64,000 nucleotides of DNA, from assembly GCF_029784165.1 (NCBI RefSeq), contig NC_073695.1, forward strand, positions 243,572,089-243,636,088. Direction: 5' to 3'. Shown one piece after another: positions 46,702 through 57,065 of the stretch. Positions within the stretch are counted from its first letter, which is position 1. Each line of letters starts with the position of its first letter. A program made the translations under genes and the position numbers. Below the pieces are notes generated by a model. The model searched no databases and was not told where the DNA came from. It saw only the letters and a list, made by a program, of their open reading frames with translations. This DNA is from Wyeomyia smithii (Eukaryota > Arthropoda > Insecta > Diptera > Culicidae).

Positions 46702-48120
46702 ATGAATTTTGAAAAAAATGAAGATCAACAATTGGGCGCAGATGGGTTGAAAAACCCGTTTGCACGAGGAGGCATCCAGAGGTCTCCGCCGAGAAAGGCG
46801 GAGATGGATGCAGTAAAGGACGCCTGCGAAGACGGCAAAGGCAGTACGCCTACCGGATCGACGCAAGACATCGCAGTGGCTGGTCCACTGTTGATAAAGG
46901 CGGTCGGAAGACAGCGAGACACGCTACCGAAGGTAGTAGCGCTGTCGGAGCAGCTCGATGCCATAATCGAGTTTGCGAAAAGTCGCACCAACACGACGAA
47001 GTACCTGAAGCAGGCTCTCTACATGCTTCGGTCCTCCGTCGATGCTGCGAAGAAGGAGCACGCCGAGCTCAAGGCAAGAGCGGTGGCTGCAGAGAAGAAT
47101 GCAACGGAGGTGACCGGAAGGGCGACGAAGTCGGTCCAAACGGACACCTGCACGTCTGCAGCGGTTTGCGCCTCCGGGTCAGCCGCAAAAAGAGCAAGGC
47201 AGTCTCCGGGGGAAGCCCCCGAGAACAGCAAGAAACGGTTGGTTGTGCTAAGCCCGCGAGATAGCACACCAACGGCCTCCAAGTCCGCCGAAAAGTCTGC
47301 CGAAGTGGCAGCTACGGGAAACCCTTGGGTTACCGTGGGAGGAAGGAAGCGCCAAAAAGACAGCAAGCGCAACGACGAGAAGGCGACAAATCGTCCAAAA
47401 ACGGGAAAGAAGGCGCGAAGCAGGGGCGACGCCCTCATACTCAAGACGGAGGGGTCCAAGTACTCCGAAGTCTTGAAGAAAATGAGAGGCGAAACCCAGC
47501 TCAAGGATCTGGGAGCGGATGTGCGGACCATCCGTCGTTCTCGCACCGGCGAGATGATCCTTGAGCTCCGTAAGGATGCTAAAAACAAGGGCGCTGCCTA
47601 CAAGACGGTAGCCGAGCAGGTCCTCGGGAAAGATGTGCAAATTCGGGCACTCACCTCAGAGGTGACTCTCCAGCTCAAAAACCTGGATGAAATCACCGAG
47701 AGGTGCGATATTGCACAGGCCCTCAAGGAGAAGTGCGGAGTGGAAGTAGCCACTGAGGTAATTCGCCTCAGAAAGGGTCCAGCGGGGACCCAGGTGGCCA
47801 CTTTCCGGCTTGCATCGGCCGATGCAACTCTGGCCCTGAAGACAGCCAAACTTAAGGTTGGCTGGTCAGTATGTCCCCTGAGCATACTCCAGCAGCCGGA
47901 CGTTTGCTTCAGGTGTTTCGAGGGAGGACACAAGTCCTGGACCTGCAAGGGGCCCGATAGGAGCCAGTTATGTAGGCGTTGTGGTGGTGCTGGCCATAAA
48001 GCTAAAGACTGCGGGGAGCCTCCGAAGTGCTTGGTATGTACTGGAAAACGGGACGCCAAGCACTTTATGGGAGGCCCACGGTGCCCAGCCGGTAAGGCGG
48101 CCACGAAACCACGGGCGTGA
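46702..48120 (+). CDS. R1-clade ORF1, gag-like nucleic-acid-binding protein (472 aa), copy 1
   Basis: It starts at the ATG of MNFEKNEDQQ. The N-terminal half is Lys/Glu/Ala-rich with a probable coiled coil (residues about 85-140), followed by a basic region (GGRKRQKDSKRNDEKATN). The C-terminal third has an RNA-binding fold as in other R1-type ORF1 proteins, then three zinc knuckles from about residue 402: CFRCFEGGHKSWTC, CRRCGGAGHKAKDC and an atypical CLVCTGKRDAKH...C. Such proteins package the RNA and help bring it to the target. The stop TGA (48,118-48,120) overlaps the first codon of the ORF2 frame. Confidence 0.93.
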   Translation: MNFEKNEDQQLGADGLKNPFARGGIQRSPPRKAEMDAVKDACEDGKGSTPTGSTQDIAVAGPLLIKAVGRQRDTLPKVVALSEQLDAIIEFAKSRTNTTKYLKQALYMLRSSVDAAKKEHAELKARAVAAEKNATEVTGRATKSVQTDTCTSAAVCASGSAAKRARQSPGEAPENSKKRLVVLSPRDSTPTASKSAEKSAEVAATGNPWVTVGGRKRQKDSKRNDEKATNRPKTGKKARSRGDALILKTEGSKYSEVLKKMRGETQLKDLGADVRTIRRSRTGEMILELRKDAKNKGAAYKTVAEQVLGKDVQIRALTSEVTLQLKNLDEITERCDIAQALKEKCGVEVATEVIRLRKGPAGTQVATFRLASADATLALKTAKLKVGWSVCPLSILQQPDVCFRCFEGGHKSWTCKGPDRSQLCRRCGGAGHKAKDCGEPPKCLVCTGKRDAKHFMGGPRCPAGKAATKPRA

Positions 48121-51100
48121 GGGTGACACAATTGAACCTGAACCATTGCTATGCGGCACAGCAGCTGCTATACCAAGCAGCGTCTGAGTCGCGGTCGGAC
48201 ATCGCAATCGTATCGGACCCCTACTGCATTCCTCCCGGAAACGGTAATTGGGTTGCAGATAAGTCCAGTACGGCGGCCATATGCACGACCAGCAAGTTCC
48301 CGGTTCAGGAGGTTGTGTCAACCTCAAATGAAGGATACGCGGTTGCCAAGGTGGACGGAGTGTTCTACTGCAGTTGTTATGCTCCGCCGCGTTGGTCTAT
48401 CGAAAGGTTCACCCAGATGGTCGATCTGTTATCTATGGAGCTGACGGGACTAACACCCTTAGTAGTGGCGGGCGACTTCAACGCTTGGGCTGTTGAGTGG
48501 GGAAGCCGCCGCACGAACCGGAGGGGTCAGATCTTGTTGGAAGCTTTGGCAAAGCTCAACCTAGATCTGGCCAACGTTGGAACCAAGTGTACATTCAGCA
48601 GAAATGGTGCGGAGTCGATCATCGACGTGACGTTCTCCAGCCCAGGACTGATCGTGAACTGGAGGGTAGACGATGGCTACACCTATAGTGACCACCAGTC
48701 GGTCTGCTATAGCGTAGTCCAGAACGTGAGGCGGCAGGCGACGGGTAGAGCCAATACTCCGACCGTCCGCGGGTGGAAGACATCGCATTTCGATGCCGAG
48801 GTATTTGCAGAAGCAATGAGAAGAGAGCGCGAGGGGGGCAGTTGGCTCCGCCCGAGTGCTGACCAATTAGTTGCCACATTATCGCGGGCGTGCGACGCCA
48901 CCATGCCTAGGACCCGCCAACCTAGGAATGGTAAGTCACCGGTATACTGGTGGACCGACGCGATAGCGGACCTCCGTAGCGCGTGCCTCCGTGCAAGACG
49001 GATGTTGCAACGTGCACGTACCGATGCACAGAGGGTAGAGCGCCGTGTAGTATTCGGATCTGCAAGATCGGCGCTTAAAAGTGCGATAAAGGCGAGCAAA
49101 AGGGCCTGCTTCGATAGGCTATGCGCGAGTGCCAATACGAATCCGTGGGGCAACGCCTACAGAGTCATAATGGCGAAGACCAAAGGCGTGTTGGCGCCTG
49201 CAGAGCGATCACCAGCGATGCTGGAGCGCATCATCGAGGGACTCTTTCCACGACACGAGCCAAATCCTTGGCCTCCGGTTGCTGAGTCTCACGTCCGACG
49301 TTCCAGTATCTCAGACACAGACCAGGGATGGTCGGCCAACCTGCCGGGCATCCAATCCGTGAGAGACGGCAGCCGTGCAGAGGTTGTGGAGGAGGTAAGG
49401 GTTACGAATGAGGAACTCATCGTGATCGCCAACTCCCTAAAGGTGAGCAAGGCACCGGGACCGGATGGAATCCCGAACTTGGCCATCAGGACGGCCATGA
49501 AAGTGGCCCCTGATCTATTTCGAGCAGTCATGCAGAAGTGCCTGGATGACTGCCTCTTTCCGGACAGGTGGAAGCGACAGAGATTGGTGCTGTTGCCGAA
49601 GGCTGGGAAACCGCCAGGGGACCCATCGGCATACAGACCTATCTGTCTGCTGGACACTACGGGCAAGGTGCTTGAGAGGATTATCCTCAACAGACTGGTG
49701 AAGTACACAGAGGGTGTAAACGGTCTGGCAAGTAACCAGTTCGGCTTCCGGAAAGGTAGATCCACGCTGGATGCTATTCTCTCTGTCACCAAGACGGCAG
49801 AGGTAGCACTCCAGCGTAAGAGTTGGGGCATTCGCTATTGCGCAATCGTCACGCTTGACGTGAAGAATGCATTCAATAGCGCCAGTTGGGACTCCATAGC
49901 GCTCGCGCTTAGGAGCATCCACGTACCGGTGTCGCTGTACAAGATTTTGGAAAATTATTTCCAGAATCGGGTACTAGTTTACAACACGGAGGAGGGTCAG
50001 AAGTGCGTTCCAATCACCGCAGGGGTACCGCAAGGTTCCATCCTGGGCCCGGTGTTGTGGAATGTCATGTATGACGGGGTGTTGAAACTAAAGTTCCCTG
50101 TAGGGGTTGTGATCGTCGGTTTCGCAGACGACATCACGCTAGAGGTCTACGGCGAGTCGATCGAAGAGGTCGAGTTGACGGCCGCGCACTGCATACGCAA
50201 GGTCGAAGACTGGATGCACTCTAGGAAACTGGAGTTAGCGCACCATAAAACGGAGGTTACGGTTGTGAACAACCGCAAATTAGAGCAACAGGCGGTGGTC
50301 AGAGTCGGTGACTGCACCATTACCTCAAGGCGTTCCTTGAAGCTCTTGGGGGTTATGGTTGACGATAAGCTCACATTTAAGAGTCACGTCGACTATGCCT
50401 GTAAGAGGGCTTCAACGGCCGCTGCAGGACTATCTCGAATGATGTCCAATAGCTCAGCGGTATATGGCAGCAAGCGTAAACTTCTTGCCAGCGTGGTTTC
50501 GTCCATACTTAGGTATGGTGGGCCAGCGTGGTCCAAAGCGTTAGGTACCAACAGTCATCGTCGAAAACTGGAAAGTACCTACAGGCTCATGTGCCTGAGG
50601 GTTGTGAGCGCGTACCGTACAGTGTCATACGACGCAATCTGCGTCCTGTCCGGCATGATGCCTATCAGCATAGCCATTAAGGAGGACGTAGAATGCTTCG
50701 ATCAACGTGACACAAGGGGTATACGAGGCACCAGAAGGTCATTCTCGATGATCAGATGGCAGCAGGAATGGTCCAATTCCGCAAAGGGTAGATGGACGCA
50801 TCGACTTATTCCGGACGTATCCGGATGGGTCGGGAGGCGCCATGGAGAAGTTAACTTCCACTTGACACAGATTCTGTCAGGTCATGGTTGCTTCAGGCAG
50901 TATCTACACAGATTCGGGCATGCGGGGTCCCCCATGTGTCCCGAGTGTGCGGATGCGGAAGAAACTGCTGAGCACGTCTTCTTCGTGTGCCCTCGTTTTG
51001 TGCATGCGCGGAGCGACATGATGGTAGTGAGCGGGCCAGACACCACTCCGGACAACCTAGTTCGGAGGATGTGTAAAGACCCAAACATTTGGAGGGCGGT

Positions 51101-51179
51101 TTGTACAGCCGCCTCTCAAATAGTTTTAGAATTGCAAAACAGGCGACAGGTTGACCACCGACACGCCAGTGTTGGCTAA
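48117..51179 (+). CDS. R1-clade ORF2, endonuclease and reverse transcriptase (1,020 codons), copy 1
   Basis: The N-terminal apurinic-like endonuclease has LNLNHCYAAQQLL, SDPYCIPP, GDFNAWAVEWGSRRTN (about residue 118) and YSDHQSV. RT has KAPGPDGIPNLAIR, YRPICLLDTTGKVLERI, NQFGFRKGRSTLDAI, TLDVKNAFNSA, AGVPQGSILGPVLWN and the catalytic box GFADDITLEV (F at residue 669). The C-terminal knuckle CPECADAEETAEHVFFVC is at about 942-959. The frame has no ATG near its beginning: it is open from a TAA about 30 bases upstream and meets the ORF1 stop as GTGA. Translation by reinitiation at GTG, another non-AUG start, or frameshifting is implied. The product nicks DNA and primes reverse transcription at the cut. 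Confidence 0.95.
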   Translation: MRVTQLNLNHCYAAQQLLYQAASESRSDIAIVSDPYCIPPGNGNWVADKSSTAAICTTSKFPVQEVVSTSNEGYAVAKVDGVFYCSCYAPPRWSIERFTQMVDLLSMELTGLTPLVVAGDFNAWAVEWGSRRTNRRGQILLEALAKLNLDLANVGTKCTFSRNGAESIIDVTFSSPGLIVNWRVDDGYTYSDHQSVCYSVVQNVRRQATGRANTPTVRGWKTSHFDAEVFAEAMRREREGGSWLRPSADQLVATLSRACDATMPRTRQPRNGKSPVYWWTDAIADLRSACLRARRMLQRARTDAQRVERRVVFGSARSALKSAIKASKRACFDRLCASANTNPWGNAYRVIMAKTKGVLAPAERSPAMLERIIEGLFPRHEPNPWPPVAESHVRRSSISDTDQGWSANLPGIQSVRDGSRAEVVEEVRVTNEELIVIANSLKVSKAPGPDGIPNLAIRTAMKVAPDLFRAVMQKCLDDCLFPDRWKRQRLVLLPKAGKPPGDPSAYRPICLLDTTGKVLERIILNRLVKYTEGVNGLASNQFGFRKGRSTLDAILSVTKTAEVALQRKSWGIRYCAIVTLDVKNAFNSASWDSIALALRSIHVPVSLYKILENYFQNRVLVYNTEEGQKCVPITAGVPQGSILGPVLWNVMYDGVLKLKFPVGVVIVGFADDITLEVYGESIEEVELTAAHCIRKVEDWMHSRKLELAHHKTEVTVVNNRKLEQQAVVRVGDCTITSRRSLKLLGVMVDDKLTFKSHVDYACKRASTAAAGLSRMMSNSSAVYGSKRKLLASVVSSILRYGGPAWSKALGTNSHRRKLESTYRLMCLRVVSAYRTVSYDAICVLSGMMPISIAIKEDVECFDQRDTRGIRGTRRSFSMIRWQQEWSNSAKGRWTHRLIPDVSGWVGRRHGEVNFHLTQILSGHGCFRQYLHRFGHAGSPMCPECADAEETAEHVFFVCPRFVHARSDMMVVSGPDTTPDNLVRRMCKDPNIWRAVCTAASQIVLELQNRRQVDHRHASVG

Positions 51180-51413
51180 CGGCCAGTCTCCAGGTTAGTT
51201 AGCTAAGTTAGCAAAGAGATCTATAGAACCAAGAGGGTGCACAGAGCACAAAAGCCGCTCCCCGAAGCAATACCTAGCGGTGGTCCCGGGGAGTATTATT
51301 GGCTGGAGACTGGAGGGGTTTTAGTGGGTCCGGTCACTGATTCAAACCAACCCCACACTCCCTGAGGTTGGTCACCTCAGGGGTTTGGATGCAAATTTCC
51401 CCTCCACCTGAAA

Positions 51414-51538
<125 letters not shown>

Positions 51539-52188
51539 GCAGAGCTGTATGCCACCACGGGTCGGTATTTGGCGATTACCGTAGGCCACGGAAGTGCTAA
51601 CTGCAAGAACGCAGTCCCGGACCATCAGCGAGAGCTAGCCTAGGTTGTGGTGAGACTCAGGCATTGGGCCGCCGAATTCTCACAAAAGCCACATTATCCG
51701 GAAGCAGCTCTGACGGAGCGAATAGTGCCGCTCCCACCACCCAAATCCCCTTATTCGCCCATTGGGATTGATGCCAGTAAGTTCCCAATTACGGTAACTG
51801 GTCGCAACGCCATATGATAAGAGTCGGATTTCGTTTTCGTACCACGATTCTGGGCTGGCACCTGCGCCGAGCTCCCTTAGTAAGGTCGTGTGACAACGGC
51901 TTGAAACGGCGAGACAACAACCGGTGCAGGGGTCTCCGTCCCGTAAAACCTGGCAGGCCTTCCAGTACGTTCCAAATTCATTGCCCGGTGGGAACCGGGC
52001 AGGAGTGGGATCAGATGTCCTTTCCTGACTTGCGCCGGTCGGGGGTGTCATAGTTGCTCATAAGGCGCTATGGCAGCCGCCCCTAGCCATGGCCTCACTG
52101 CTTCGGCAGAGACTACCATGGGACCAGATAGGCGACCACTCCAGTATGGATAAGGATAGCGGCTGGAAGGGGGACCCAATTAACAAGA

Positions 52189-53606
52189 ATGAATATTGAA
52201 AAAAATGAAGATCAACAATTGGGCGCAGATGGGTTGAAAAACCCGTTTGCACGAGGAGGCATCCAGAGGTCTCCGCCGAGAAAAGCGGAGATGGATGCAG
52301 TAAAGGACGCCTGCGAAGACGGCAAAGGCAGTACGCCTACCGGATCGACGCAAGACATCGCAGTGGCTGGTCCACTGTTGATAAAGGCGGTCGGAAGACA
52401 GCGAGACACGCTACCGAAGGTAGTAGCGCTGTCGGAGCAGCTCGATGCCATAATCGAGTTTGCGAAAAGTCGCACCAACACGACGAAGTACCTGAAGCAG
52501 GCTCTCTACATGCTTCGGTCCTCCGTCGATGCTGCGAAGAAGGAGCACGCCGAGCTCAAGGCAAGAGCGGTGGCTGCAGAGAAGAATGCAACGGAGGTGA
52601 CCGGAAGGGCGACGAAGTCGGTCCAAACGGACACCTGCACGTTTGCAGCGGTTTGCGCCTCCGGGTCAGCCGCAAAAAGAGCAAGGCAGTCTCCGGGGAA
52701 GCCCCCGAGAACAGCAAGAAACGGTTGGTTGTGCTAAGCCCGCGAGATAGCACACCAACGGCCTCCAAGTCCGCCGAAAAGTCTGCTGAAGTGGCAGCTA
52801 CGGGAAACCCTTGGGTTACCGTGGGAGGGAGGAAGCGCCAAAAAGACAGCAAGCGCAACGACGAGAAGACGACAAATCGTCCAAAAATGGGAAAGAAGGC
52901 GCGAAGCAGGGGCGACGCCCTCATACTCAAGACGGAGGGGTCCAAGTACTCCGAAGTCTCGAAGAAAATGAGAGGCGAAACCCAGCTCAAGGATCTGGGA
53001 GCGGATGTGCGGACCATCCGTCGTTCTCGCACCGGCGAGATGATCCTTGAGCTCCGTAAGGATGCTAAAAACAAGGGCGCTGCCTACAAGACGGTAGCCG
53101 AGCAGGTCCTCGGGAAAGATGTGCAAATTCGGGCACTCACCTCAGAGGTGACTCTCCAGCTCAAAAACCTGGATGAAATCACCGAGAGGTGCGATATTGC
53201 ACAGGCCCTCAAGGAGAAGTGCGGAGTGGAAGTAGCCACTGAGGTAATTCGCCTCAGAAAGGGTCCAGCGGGGACCCAGGTGGCCACTTTCCGGCTTGCA
53301 TCGGCCGATGCAACTCTGGCCCTGAAGACAGCCAAACTTAAGGTTGGCTGGTCAGTATGTCCCCTGAGCATACTCCAGCAGCCGGACGTTTGCTTCAGGT
53401 GTTTCGAGGGAGGACACAAGTCCTGGACCTGCAAGGGGCCCGATAGGAGCCAGTTATGTAGGCGTTGTGGTGGTGCTGGCCATAAAGCTAAAGACTGCGG
53501 GGAGCCTCCGAAGTGCTTGGTATGTACTGGAAAACGGGACGCCAAGCACTTTATGGGAGGCCCACGGTGCCCAGCCGGTAAGGCGGCCACGAAACCACGG
53601 GCGTGA
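52189..53606 (+). pseudogene. R1-clade ORF1, copy 2, frameshifted by a 1-bp deletion
   Basis: The frame starts MNIEKNEDQQ but loses one G in a run at about 52,694-52,700 (five Gs in copy 1, four here). It then stops at about 52,737. The downstream part, with all three zinc knuckles, is open in the next frame to 53,606. Apart from that and a few substitutions it equals copy 1. A homopolymer indel could be a sequencing error. Confidence 0.9.
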
Positions 53607-56600
53607 GGGTGACACAATTGAACCTGAACCATTGCTATGCGGCACAGCAGCTGCTATACCAAGCAGCGTCTGAGTCGCGGTCGGACATCGCAATCGTATC
53701 GGACCCCTACTGCATTCCTCCCGGAAACGGTAATTGGGTTGCAGATAAGTCCAGTACGGCGGCCATATGCACGACCAGCAAGTTCCCGGTTCAGGAGGTT
53801 GTGTCAACCTCAAATGAAGGATACGCGGTTGCCAAGGTGGACGGAGTGTTCTACTGCAGTTGTTATGCTCCGCCGCGTTGGTCTATCGAAAGGTTCACCC
53901 AGATGGTCGATTTGTTATCTATGGAGCTGACGGGACTAACACCCTTAGTAGTGGTGGGCGACTTCAACGCTTGGGCTGTTGAGTGGGGAAGCCGCCGCAC
54001 GAACCGGAGGGGTCAGATCTTGTTGGAAGCTTTGGCAAAGCTCAACCTAGATCTGGCCAACGTTGGAACCAAGTGTACATTCAGCAGAAATGGTGCGGAG
54101 TCGATCATCGACGTGACGTTTTCCAGCCCAGGACTGATCGTGAACTGGAGGGTAGACGATGGCTACACCTATAGTGACCACCAGTCGGTGTGCTATAGCG
54201 TAGTCCAGAACGTGAGGCGGCAGGCGACGGGTAGAGCCAATACTCCGACCGTCCGCGGGTGGAAGACATCGCATTTCGATGCCGAGGTATTTGCAGAAGC
54301 AATGAGAAGAGAGCGCGAGGGGGGCAGTTGGCTCCGCCCGAGTGCTGACCAATTAGTTGCCACATTATCGCGGGCGTGCGACGCCACCATGCCTAGGACC
54401 CGCCAACCTAGGAATGGTAAGTCACCGGTATACTGGTGGACCGACGCGATAGCGGACCTCCGTAGCGCGTGCCTCCGTGCAAGACGGATGTTGCAACGTG
54501 CACGTACCGATGCACAGAGGGTAGAGCGCCGTGTAGTATTCGGATCTGCAAGATCGGCGCTTAAAAGTGCGATAAAGGCGAGCAAAAGGGCCTGCTTCGA
54601 TAGGCTATGCGCGAGTGCCAATACGAATCCGTGGGGCAACGCCTACAGAGTCGTAATGGCGAAGACCAAAGGCGTGTTGGCGCCTGCAGAGCGATCACCA
54701 GCGATGCTGGAGCGCATCATCGAGGGACTCTTTCCACGACACGAGCCAAATCCTTGGCCTCCGGTTGCTGAGTCTCACGTCCGACGTTCCAGTATTTCAG
54801 ACACAGACCAGGGATGGTCGGCCAACCTGCCGGGCATCCAATCCGTGAGAGACGGCAGCCGTGCAGAGGTTGTGGAGGAGGTAAGGGTTACGAATGAGGA
54901 ACTCATCGTGATCGCCAACTCCCTAAAGGTGAGCAAGGCACCGGGACCGGATGGAATCCCGAACTTGGCCATCAGGACGGCCATGAAAGTGGCCCCTGAT
55001 CTATTTCGAGCAGTCATGCAGAAGTGCCTGGATGACTGCCTCTTTCCGGACAGGTGGAAGCAACAGAGATTGGTGCTGTTGCCGAAGGCTGGGAAACCGC
55101 CAGGAGACCCATCGGCATACAGACCTATCTGTCTGCTGGACACTACGGGCAAGGTGCTTGAGAGGATTATCCTCAACAGACTGGTGAAGTACACAGAGGG
55201 TGTAAACGGTCTGGCAAGTAACCAGTTCGGCTTCCGGAAAGGTAGATCCACGCTGGATGCTATTCTCTCTGTCACCAAGACGGCAGAGGTAGCACTCCAG
55301 CGTAAGAGTTGGGGCATTTGCTATTGCGCAATCGTCACGCTTGACGTGAAGAATGCATTCAATAGCGCCAGTTGGGACTCCATAGCGCTCGCGCTTAGGA
55401 GCATCCACGTACCGGTGTCGTTGTTCAAGATTTTGGAAAATTATTTCCAGAATCGGGTACTAGTTTACAACACGGAGGAGGGTCAGAAGTGCGTCCCAAT
55501 CACCGCAGGGGTACCGCAAGGTTCCATCCTGGGCCCGGTGTTGTGGAATGTCATGTATGACGGGGTGTTGAAACTAAAGTTCCCTGTAGGGGTTGTGATC
55601 GTCGGTTTCGCAGACGACATCACGCTAGAGGTCTACGGCGAGTCGATCGAAGAGGTCGAGTTGACGGCCGCGCACTGCATACGCAAGGTCGAAGACTGGA
55701 TGCACTCTAGGAAACTGGAGTTAGCGCACCATAAAACGGAGGTTACGGTTGTGAACAACCGCAAATTAGAGCAACAGGCGGTGGTCAGAGTCGGTGACTG
55801 CACCATTACCTCAAGGCGTTCCTTGAAGCTCTTGGGGGTTATGGTTGACGATAAGCTCACATTTAAGAGTCACGTCGACTATGCCTGTAAGAGGGCTTCA
55901 ACGGCCGCTGCAGGACTATCTCGAATGATGTCCAATAGCTCAGCGGTATATGGCAGCAAGCGTAAACTTCTTGCCAGCGTGGTTTCGTCCATACTTAGGT
56001 ATGGTGGGCCAGCGTGGTCCAAAGCGTTAGGTACCAACAGTCATCGTCGAAAACTGGAAAGTACCTACAGGCTCATGTGCCTGAGGGTTGTGAGCGCGTA
56101 CCGTACAGTGTCATACGACGCAATCTGCGTCCTGTCCGGCATGATGCCTATCAGCATAGCCATTAAGGAGGACGTAGAATGCTTCGATCAACGTGACACA
56201 AGGGGTATACGAGGCACCAGAAGGTCATTCTCGATGATCAGATGGCAGCAGGAATGGTCCAATTCCGCAAAGGGTAGATGGACGCATCGACTTATTCCGG
56301 ACGTATCCGGATGGGTCGGGAGGCGCCATGGAGAAGTTAACTTCCACTTGACACAGATTCTGTCAGGTCATGGTTGCTTCAGGCAGTATCTACACAGATT
56401 CGGGCATGCGGGGTCCCCCATGTGTCCCGAGTGCGCGGATGCGGAAGAAACTGCTGAGCATGTCTTCTTCGTGTGCCCTCGTTTTGTGCATGCGCGGAGC
56501 GACATGATGGTAGTGAGCGGGCCAGACACCACTCCGGACAACCTAGTTCGGAGGATGTGTAAAGACCCAAACATTTGGAGGGCGGTTTGTACAGCCGCCT

Positions 56601-56665
56601 CTCAAATAGTTTTAGAATTGCAAAACAGGCGACAGGTTGACCACCGACACGCCAGTGTTGGCTAA
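53603..56665 (+). CDS. R1-clade ORF2, endonuclease and reverse transcriptase, copy 2
   Basis: It is full length and colinear with copy 1. Differences seen by eye: A to V before GDFNAW, I to V in YRVxMAKT, R to Q in WKxQRL, R to C in WGIxYCAI, and Y to F in SLxKILENY. All catalytic motifs (GDFNAW, SDHQSV, FADD, C-terminal CCHC) are kept. The GTGA junction with ORF1 (53,603-53,606) is the same as in copy 1. Confidence 0.95.
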   Translation: MRVTQLNLNHCYAAQQLLYQAASESRSDIAIVSDPYCIPPGNGNWVADKSSTAAICTTSKFPVQEVVSTSNEGYAVAKVDGVFYCSCYAPPRWSIERFTQMVDLLSMELTGLTPLVVVGDFNAWAVEWGSRRTNRRGQILLEALAKLNLDLANVGTKCTFSRNGAESIIDVTFSSPGLIVNWRVDDGYTYSDHQSVCYSVVQNVRRQATGRANTPTVRGWKTSHFDAEVFAEAMRREREGGSWLRPSADQLVATLSRACDATMPRTRQPRNGKSPVYWWTDAIADLRSACLRARRMLQRARTDAQRVERRVVFGSARSALKSAIKASKRACFDRLCASANTNPWGNAYRVVMAKTKGVLAPAERSPAMLERIIEGLFPRHEPNPWPPVAESHVRRSSISDTDQGWSANLPGIQSVRDGSRAEVVEEVRVTNEELIVIANSLKVSKAPGPDGIPNLAIRTAMKVAPDLFRAVMQKCLDDCLFPDRWKQQRLVLLPKAGKPPGDPSAYRPICLLDTTGKVLERIILNRLVKYTEGVNGLASNQFGFRKGRSTLDAILSVTKTAEVALQRKSWGICYCAIVTLDVKNAFNSASWDSIALALRSIHVPVSLFKILENYFQNRVLVYNTEEGQKCVPITAGVPQGSILGPVLWNVMYDGVLKLKFPVGVVIVGFADDITLEVYGESIEEVELTAAHCIRKVEDWMHSRKLELAHHKTEVTVVNNRKLEQQAVVRVGDCTITSRRSLKLLGVMVDDKLTFKSHVDYACKRASTAAAGLSRMMSNSSAVYGSKRKLLASVVSSILRYGGPAWSKALGTNSHRRKLESTYRLMCLRVVSAYRTVSYDAICVLSGMMPISIAIKEDVECFDQRDTRGIRGTRRSFSMIRWQQEWSNSAKGRWTHRLIPDVSGWVGRRHGEVNFHLTQILSGHGCFRQYLHRFGHAGSPMCPECADAEETAEHVFFVCPRFVHARSDMMVVSGPDTTPDNLVRRMCKDPNIWRAVCTAASQIVLELQNRRQVDHRHASVG

Positions 56666-56902
56666 CGGCCAGTCTCCAGGTTAGTTAGCTAAGTTAGCAA
56701 AGAGATCTATAGAACCAAGAGGGTGCACAGAGCACAAAAGCCGCTCCCCGAAGCAATACCTAGCGGTGGTCCCGGGGAGTATTATGGGCTGGAGACTGGA
56801 GGGGTTTTAGTGGGTCCGGTCACTGATTCAAACCAACCCCACACTCCCTGAGGTTGGTCACCTCAGGGGTTTGGATGCAAATTTCCCCTCCACCTGAAAC
56901 AA

Positions 56903-56920
<18 letters not shown>

Positions 56921-56998
<78 letters not shown>
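56921..56998. repeat. (TA)n microsatellite 3' of R1-clade copy 2
   Basis: About 78 bp of TA follow the A tail and end at AACAAAATAAC. This is the right flank of the target locus. Confidence 0.95.
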
Positions 56999-57001
<3 letters not shown>

Positions 57002-57065
57002 AAAATAACATAATTTTACTATTTAAACTCAATGTCAGTAAAAAAATTTTTTTTTAAAAGAATGT

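Noticed and set aside
47598..48146. Long antisense open frames within ORF1 and ORF2 of the R1-clade copies
   Set aside because: Shadows of the GC-rich coding strand; no independent motifs.
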